Below, piece by piece: positions 59,931 to 64,000 of a DNA stretch of 64,000 bases (within the stretch, counting starts at the first letter, position 1; every line of letters starts with the position of its first letter). A program made the position numbers and the translations under genes. The stretch comes from Paenibacillus tyrphae (GTDB taxonomy: Bacteria > Bacillota > Bacilli > Paenibacillales > NBRC-103111), in the NCBI RefSeq assembly GCF_027925525.1, contig NZ_BSDJ01000007.1, positions 62,001 to 126,000 on the forward strand, given 5' to 3'. The notes under the pieces were generated by a model. That model ran no database searches. It saw nothing but the letters and a program-made list of their open reading frames with translations, and was not told the origin of the DNA.

Positions 59931-61700
59931 TTATTTCAAGTATTCGACGCTTATCGACTTATTGACGTTTTGAAGCGCGATTTTGATGCGGTCATTTGCA
60001 CGAATTTCTTTTCCTTTGGCGGCATCGAACACCCGTCCGCCTTTTTCGACGACGCAAGGCGTCGCGTTATGCAGCAGCACCGTGTCGTTCGGACCGGGCC
60101 GGAAGACGATATTTTGCGTCTCCGCAAACTCCGGCGCGAGCTGGAGCAGTTGATGCAGCGACACCTTGCCCTTGAACGCGTTCAGCTTGCGGTACTGCGG
60201 ATTGGTCCGCTCGCCCGTGTCCTCGTCCTTGACCTCGATCACGAGCTGCCCGACGAAGCCCTTGTTCGCTTTGCGGTAAACCGACAGCGCGTACAGGGCG
60301 CCTCCCGCAAGCAGAAGAACCCCGGCGATAATTGCTGCCCATACGGTCGGGCTGAGCGCACCGCCCGCCTCCTTCGCCGGCTCTGACGCAGGCTTGGATG
60401 CCGCTCCGCCGGATTTGGCCGTGAGCTTCACGGGCGCCGTCTCGCGCAGGAAGTTCGCGCCCTCCGCCTTGATCTTAAGCTCGTAGTCGTGCGCGTCCGC
60501 GACCTTGAAGCTGCCCTCGATGCCCTGTGCGCCGATCGTCAGCGGCTTTTCCTCGGTCTTCTTGGTATCCAGGTCCGTCAAGACCGCCGACGCCTTCAAG
60601 CCCTTGTACAAATCTGCATCGGCCGTCTTTTGTCCGGCAGTCTGCAAATACGCTTTGATCTGCACTTCGTCGCCCGGCTTGAGCGTCGTCGATGCCAGAG
60701 GCTCCATGACGAGCTGGAGGTCGTAATTGTACACGAGGTTAATGTTGATTTTTTCCTTCTGGACACCTTTGACCTGCAGCTTCCAGTCGCCTTGCGCCGG
60801 AGTCAACACTTTCAATAAAGAGTAAGCGCTCGAAGCCGTATAAACGACGCGGTCCGACGGAATTTTCTGCTCTTTGCCGGACGGGTCGAATAATTTGACC
60901 TCCACCGGCTTCGAAGACATGATCGAGATGTTCGCTTCCTGTACGCTGGCGTTCGGAATCGTCACCTTCACATCCTGAAACTGCCCGTTCGCCACGAAGC
61001 CGGTCAGCGGCACGACCTTCAGCTTGAAATGGCTTGCGTAAATTTCGCTCAAAATTTGCGGCAGATTGTCCGCCGTGCTCGTGATAAACGATTTGCCTTT
61101 CGTTTCGTTGGAGATGCGCTCCAGCACAGCCTTGTTCAACGTTCCGTCGGCATTGAGCCCGATCGTATAAATCGGGATGCCTTTGTCCTTCGCTTTCTTG
61201 ATCGCATCGTTTAGCTCCTGATCGGACTGCTGCTGCGTGCGGCCGGCGTTCAGCGAGTTGTTGCCGTCGGTCATCAGCACGATGAGCGGCACGTGCCCCG
61301 GCTCCGTGCCGGATTCAAGCACCTTCACCGCTTCGTTTACGCCGACGGCGATGTCGGTGTAGGGCCCCTTGGACAGCTTGTCGATGAACGATTTCAAGTC
61401 CTGCTTATCCGCGGCGGAGTTGATGGGAAGCAGCGCCTTTTCGCGCATCACTTGATCGGTATAGGCGACGAGGCCGATTTTGTCTCCCTGCACGGATGCC
61501 ATGTCGATAAACATTTTCATCGCTTCGTTGCTGACTTTGTTGACGTCGCTCTCGTTCATGGACGTACTGACGTCCACCGACAGAACGGCGTCCATCTTCA
61601 TATCGACTGCGCCTGCCGGAGCAGCTGCGGCCTGAAGCGGCATCAGGACGGCGAGCAGCAGAGCGGCGACGGGTCGGAGCAGCGCTTTGATGATTTTCAC
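59931..61700 (-). CDS. Secreted, membrane-anchored vWA-domain protein
   Basis: A 589-residue protein. A signal peptide (KIIKALLRPVAALLLAVLMP) precedes a von Willebrand A domain (about residues 35-215) with the metal site DVSTS (43-47) and LIVLMTDGNNS. Then come beta-rich Ig-like repeats, a single membrane helix near 450-475 (VWAAIIAGVLLLAGGALYAL) and a cytoplasmic tail of about 110 residues (beta-rich, possibly FHA-like). It therefore joins an outer adhesion domain to the inside. GGAGG lies ten bases before the chosen GTG (61700); the ATG at 61709 is too close to it. It is first in the minus-strand gene set. Confidence 0.85.
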   Translation of the reverse strand: MKIIKALLRPVAALLLAVLMPLQAAAAPAGAVDMKMDAVLSVDVSTSMNESDVNKVSNEAMKMFIDMASVQGDKIGLVAYTDQVMREKALLPINSAADKQDLKSFIDKLSKGPYTDIAVGVNEAVKVLESGTEPGHVPLIVLMTDGNNSLNAGRTQQQSDQELNDAIKKAKDKGIPIYTIGLNADGTLNKAVLERISNETKGKSFITSTADNLPQILSEIYASHFKLKVVPLTGFVANGQFQDVKVTIPNASVQEANISIMSSKPVEVKLFDPSGKEQKIPSDRVVYTASSAYSLLKVLTPAQGDWKLQVKGVQKEKININLVYNYDLQLVMEPLASTTLKPGDEVQIKAYLQTAGQKTADADLYKGLKASAVLTDLDTKKTEEKPLTIGAQGIEGSFKVADAHDYELKIKAEGANFLRETAPVKLTAKSGGAASKPASEPAKEAGGALSPTVWAAIIAGVLLLAGGALYALSVYRKANKGFVGQLVIEVKDEDTGERTNPQYRKLNAFKGKVSLHQLLQLAPEFAETQNIVFRPGPNDTVLLHNATPCVVEKGGRVFDAAKGKEIRANDRIKIALQNVNKSISVEYLK

Positions 61701-61918
61701 GGGGTTCATTCCTCCAAACCTATGGACAGCTCGATGTCGAACCATCCCGAACCAATATGGTATAGTGTAGTAAATTGCCGTAGAGGGTAGTACAATGGAA
61801 CTGCATGTCGTCTACTAATCTACATATTAACTGGTCAGAAAGTAAAATTCCACTAACGAAACCTTACAGAATTCTTAAATTATCGCCTTTCAAATTCGAA
61901 AATACCGGGGAGAGAATC

Positions 61919-62080
61919 ATGCTGACCGTAGCCGTATTGGCTCTTGGAGCCCTGTTTCTACTAGCATTTTTTATGTATTGCTCTTATAGCCGGAAGCAAG
62001 ACGTCACGCTTGCGAACATCGATGCCGCATTCGCCGCAAGGTTAAATCAAGGTGATCCAGGTGAAAGCCATGACGACTAA
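61919..62080 (+). CDS. 53-residue small membrane protein
   Basis: A protein with one N-terminal membrane helix (MLTVAVLALGALFLLAFFMY) and a short hydrophilic tail. It starts at an ATG preceded by GGGGAGAG and overlaps the next gene by 11 bases, so the two are translated together. It opens the plus-strand arm divergent from the vWA-tubulin genes. The 218-base gap between the arms should hold their promoters, but I see no convincing one. Function unknown. Confidence 0.65.
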   Translation: MLTVAVLALGALFLLAFFMYCSYSRKQDVTLANIDAAFAARLNQGDPGESHDD

Positions 62081-63008
62081 AACCGCCGTTCAATTCCGCA
62101 AAACGCAAGCGACCTCGCATTTGTTCGACCGCTTGAAGCAGTGCCGGCGCTGCAGCCGGTATTCTTGTCTATGGGACGACCGCTGCCTGTCGTGCGAAGC
62201 CGAGCAAAGCCGCAGCGCCGTCCCCGAGCAGACCGGAGCGGTTCTGAAGCACCGCAGGCAGACCGGCATGCTGGCTGTCGGCGCGATCGGCGCCCTCGCC
62301 TTTCTGCTCGCCCGCAACGCGGAGCAGATGATTTTGTCCGTCGTCGGCGCCGCCCTGCTGCTCGCGCTGTACGTTTTTTTGCATAAGCGCTACGAGCCTA
62401 TCTTATATAGACGTACGCTAGGCCGTTTACTCCTGCAAGATCAGCAAAAAATTCGCGAAGGGCTGCTGCTCGACATCGACGATGCGGAAGCGGACCTCCG
62501 GGAAGAAGACTTTAAGACCGCCTATGAAAAGTTCCGCGAGATCGGTTATTTCATTCAAGACGACTCGATCAAAATTTTAAAGGTATACTGCCTGAACAAA
62601 TTTATTTTGCGCAGCGATATGGACCTTGAGCTCAACTCCCTTCTGCCGAACCGTTTTGACAAAGACGTGATCGAATATATGCATGAAATCGGCAAAGTGC
62701 GTCCTCAGCTCATTACCCGCGAAGCGCTCGACTACGTCATGAAATACCGGGGCATGATCGAGAGGCTTCCCGAGGGAAGAGACGTCCTGACGGCGGCGGC
62801 CGGAGCCGCGCTGCGCGTGAAGTCCAATCTGCACGCGTACCGCAGCCTGCTGTTGGACCACGCCCAGGAGCTGCCGAAAGACCGGCTGCTTCGGCTGTGC
62901 CGACTGCTTGCCGAGCAGCCGGACGCCGACCCCGAGCTGACCCAGAAAGCGCGCGATGCCGTGAAGCTGAAATACGACTTCGATCCGGAATTCCAAGGCA
63001 TCCTGTAG
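62070..63008 (+). CDS. Zinc-ribbon membrane protein of the tubulin-like cluster
   Basis: A protein of 312 residues. An N-terminal zinc-ribbon-like segment has CRRC and CLSC (with one further Cys between), followed by two membrane helices (MLAVGAIGALAFLLA and MILSVVGAALLLALYVFL, about residues 67-103) and a helical C-terminal 200 residues that may form TPR-like repeats (EEDFKTAYEKFREIGYFIQD). The ATG at 62070 has AGGTG upstream; a GTG at 62061 is also possible. Its neighbour upstream is the 53-residue protein. The zinc ribbon recalls the one on the GTPase of the opposite arm. Confidence 0.75.
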   Translation: MTTKTAVQFRKTQATSHLFDRLKQCRRCSRYSCLWDDRCLSCEAEQSRSAVPEQTGAVLKHRRQTGMLAVGAIGALAFLLARNAEQMILSVVGAALLLALYVFLHKRYEPILYRRTLGRLLLQDQQKIREGLLLDIDDAEADLREEDFKTAYEKFREIGYFIQDDSIKILKVYCLNKFILRSDMDLELNSLLPNRFDKDVIEYMHEIGKVRPQLITREALDYVMKYRGMIERLPEGRDVLTAAAGAALRVKSNLHAYRSLLLDHAQELPKDRLLRLCRLLAEQPDADPELTQKARDAVKLKYDFDPEFQGIL

Positions 63009-63027
63009 AAAGGAAAGGAGGCTGCCT

Positions 63028-64000
63028 ATGTCTATCTCTACGTATAAACGGTCCGTCCGTTACAGAAACGCCGCGATTGCCGTCCTCGTTCTTCTGCTCT
63101 TGGCGGCGTGCTTCAAAGTCTACGCCTGGTGGCAAAAAGCGGAGCTTTACCAGCAGGCGGCGGCACAGCTTGCCGCAGGCAACGCAGTCGAAGCTGAGGA
63201 GTTGTTCCTCAAGGCGCAAAAAATCGGCTTCGTCGATTATAAAGAAGCGGAAACGGAGCAGGCGCTCAGCGCTCTTCAGCCGGTTACGCAAGCGAAGCGG
63301 CTGTTCTCGTCTCTAACCGACCAGATCGCCTCTGCAGTTGCCGTAAACGATGCCGGCAGCTTGGTGAAAGCGTACGAATCGTATCAGAGCGCCAAGTCGC
63401 AGGTCGCGAAGCTGGACGAAGGCTCGCAGAAGCGGTTCGCAGAAACCGCGGCGTCCTACAATATCGACGCACGCTTCGCGGAAGCGTTCGGCTCGGTCAA
63501 GACGGCGCTAATCCAAAGCGTCGAAGGCGCCGTCGCCAAGAAAAAATTCGACGCCGATACCGCTGTCGGATTCCTGCTGCAAATTCCCGCGGTCTATTAT
63601 AAGGACGAAGCGGCGAAGCGAAAAGCTCTCAACCCGCTGCTGCAAAAATACGACCAAGGCCGCCTGGACGCACTCGTCAAATCCAAATCGCTGGACGAAA
63701 TGTTGAAGGAAGGCGAAGGGCTGCTAAAATTTTATAAGGATCGGGGCTGGGAGGCTCCCTGGGTCGCTGCAAAACTTGAGAAGGCGGCTCAGGACACGCT
63801 GGCCAAGCTGGAGAAGAACGATCTGGGCGGCTTCCTGAACGCTGCCAAAACCGTGCAGTCCCACAAGGAGCTCTTCGGCAGCGGCAGCAAGCTGAACGGG
63901 TATATCCAATCGGTGGTGAACGGCCGAATGGCCCGGGCGGAGCAACTGATCGCCGCCAAAAAGTATGCGGAGGCCGAAGAGCTGTACAAAACGCTTGGCG
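63028..64000 (+). CDS. TPR-like membrane protein, cut by the window end
   Basis: Only the first 324 residues are present; the reading frame stays open to the right edge. An N-terminal helix (NAAIAVLVLLLLAACFKVYA) anchors it, probably with the bulk outside. The rest is alanine-rich helix with TPR-like spacing (AELYQQAAAQLAAGNAVEAE; ARAEQLIAAKKYAEAEELYK). AAAGGAGG lies just upstream of the ATG, 19 bases after the preceding stop. It belongs to the plus-strand arm of the cluster and may scaffold the outer part. Confidence 0.75.
   Translation, partial: MSISTYKRSVRYRNAAIAVLVLLLLAACFKVYAWWQKAELYQQAAAQLAAGNAVEAEELFLKAQKIGFVDYKEAETEQALSALQPVTQAKRLFSSLTDQIASAVAVNDAGSLVKAYESYQSAKSQVAKLDEGSQKRFAETAASYNIDARFAEAFGSVKTALIQSVEGAVAKKKFDADTAVGFLLQIPAVYYKDEAAKRKALNPLLQKYDQGRLDALVKSKSLDEMLKEGEGLLKFYKDRGWEAPWVAAKLEKAAQDTLAKLEKNDLGGFLNAAKTVQSHKELFGSGSKLNGYIQSVVNGRMARAEQLIAAKKYAEAEELYKTLG

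Overview
The window looks like chromosomal DNA of a spore-forming, Gram-positive member of the Paenibacillaceae (Paenibacillus or Cohnella type). The support is a spore germination gerA-gerB-gerC operon, a SpoVB-like flippase, a YesM/YesN-type two-component pair, AraC regulators beside sugar genes, an S-layer-anchored (SLH) enzyme, strong AGGAGG ribosome sites, frequent GTG/TTG starts and a fairly high G+C content. I see no rRNA, tRNA, CRISPR array or intact insertion sequence. Many long antisense ORFs are by-products of the base composition and are left out.

Layout. 1-8.1 kb: a sugar-uptake locus (solute-binding lipoprotein, YesN-like regulator, YesM-like kinase, GHL6-like glycoside hydrolase) with a divergent AraC regulator; the transporter permeases probably lie beyond the left edge. 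8.1-16.2 kb: a PF00882-like protein, a 31-residue membrane peptide, an ABC-2 exporter, a PadR/SEDS-family pair, a LacI regulator, a small helical protein, and thyA-dfrA. 16.3-25.2 kb: an SLH-anchored 5'-nucleotidase, a GGDEF-EAL protein, a broken quinone-oxidoreductase remnant under a MerR-type promoter, a HAD phosphatase, a permease, a small protein whose ribosome site is buried in a hairpin, and a Gly/Pro/Tyr repeat protein. 25.3-35.5 kb: the ger operon with a fourth small gene, an exported protein, a polysaccharide deacetylase that appears to start at ATT, a methyltransferase, a nucleotidyltransferase, and a four-PAS histidine kinase. 35.6-47.2 kb: a BMP-type nucleoside ABC importer, CcdC, a MocA oxidoreductase and sugar isomerase pair with an AraC regulator, a secreted amidase behind a sigma-G-like promoter, and the SpoVB-like flippase.

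47.2-64.0 kb is the most unusual part. It holds a large gene set on the minus strand: a secreted, membrane-anchored vWA protein, a bacterial tubulin-like GTPase (Tubulin_2 type, 1129 residues), an unrecognised 805-residue protein, a GNAT acetyltransferase, a second membrane vWA protein, a beta-rich protein, a zinc-ribbon P-loop GTPase, and a 936-residue protein resembling GTPase-associated protein 1 with a membrane segment and an outer Ig-like domain. A divergent plus-strand arm encodes a small membrane protein, a zinc-ribbon membrane protein and a TPR-like membrane protein that runs off the right edge. Tight spacing, several overlaps and a GTGA coupling show that these genes work together. 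I infer a membrane-linked assembly joining two nucleotide switches (tubulin-like and P-loop GTPase) to metal-dependent adhesion (vWA) domains predicted to lie outside the cell. Its function is unknown to me.
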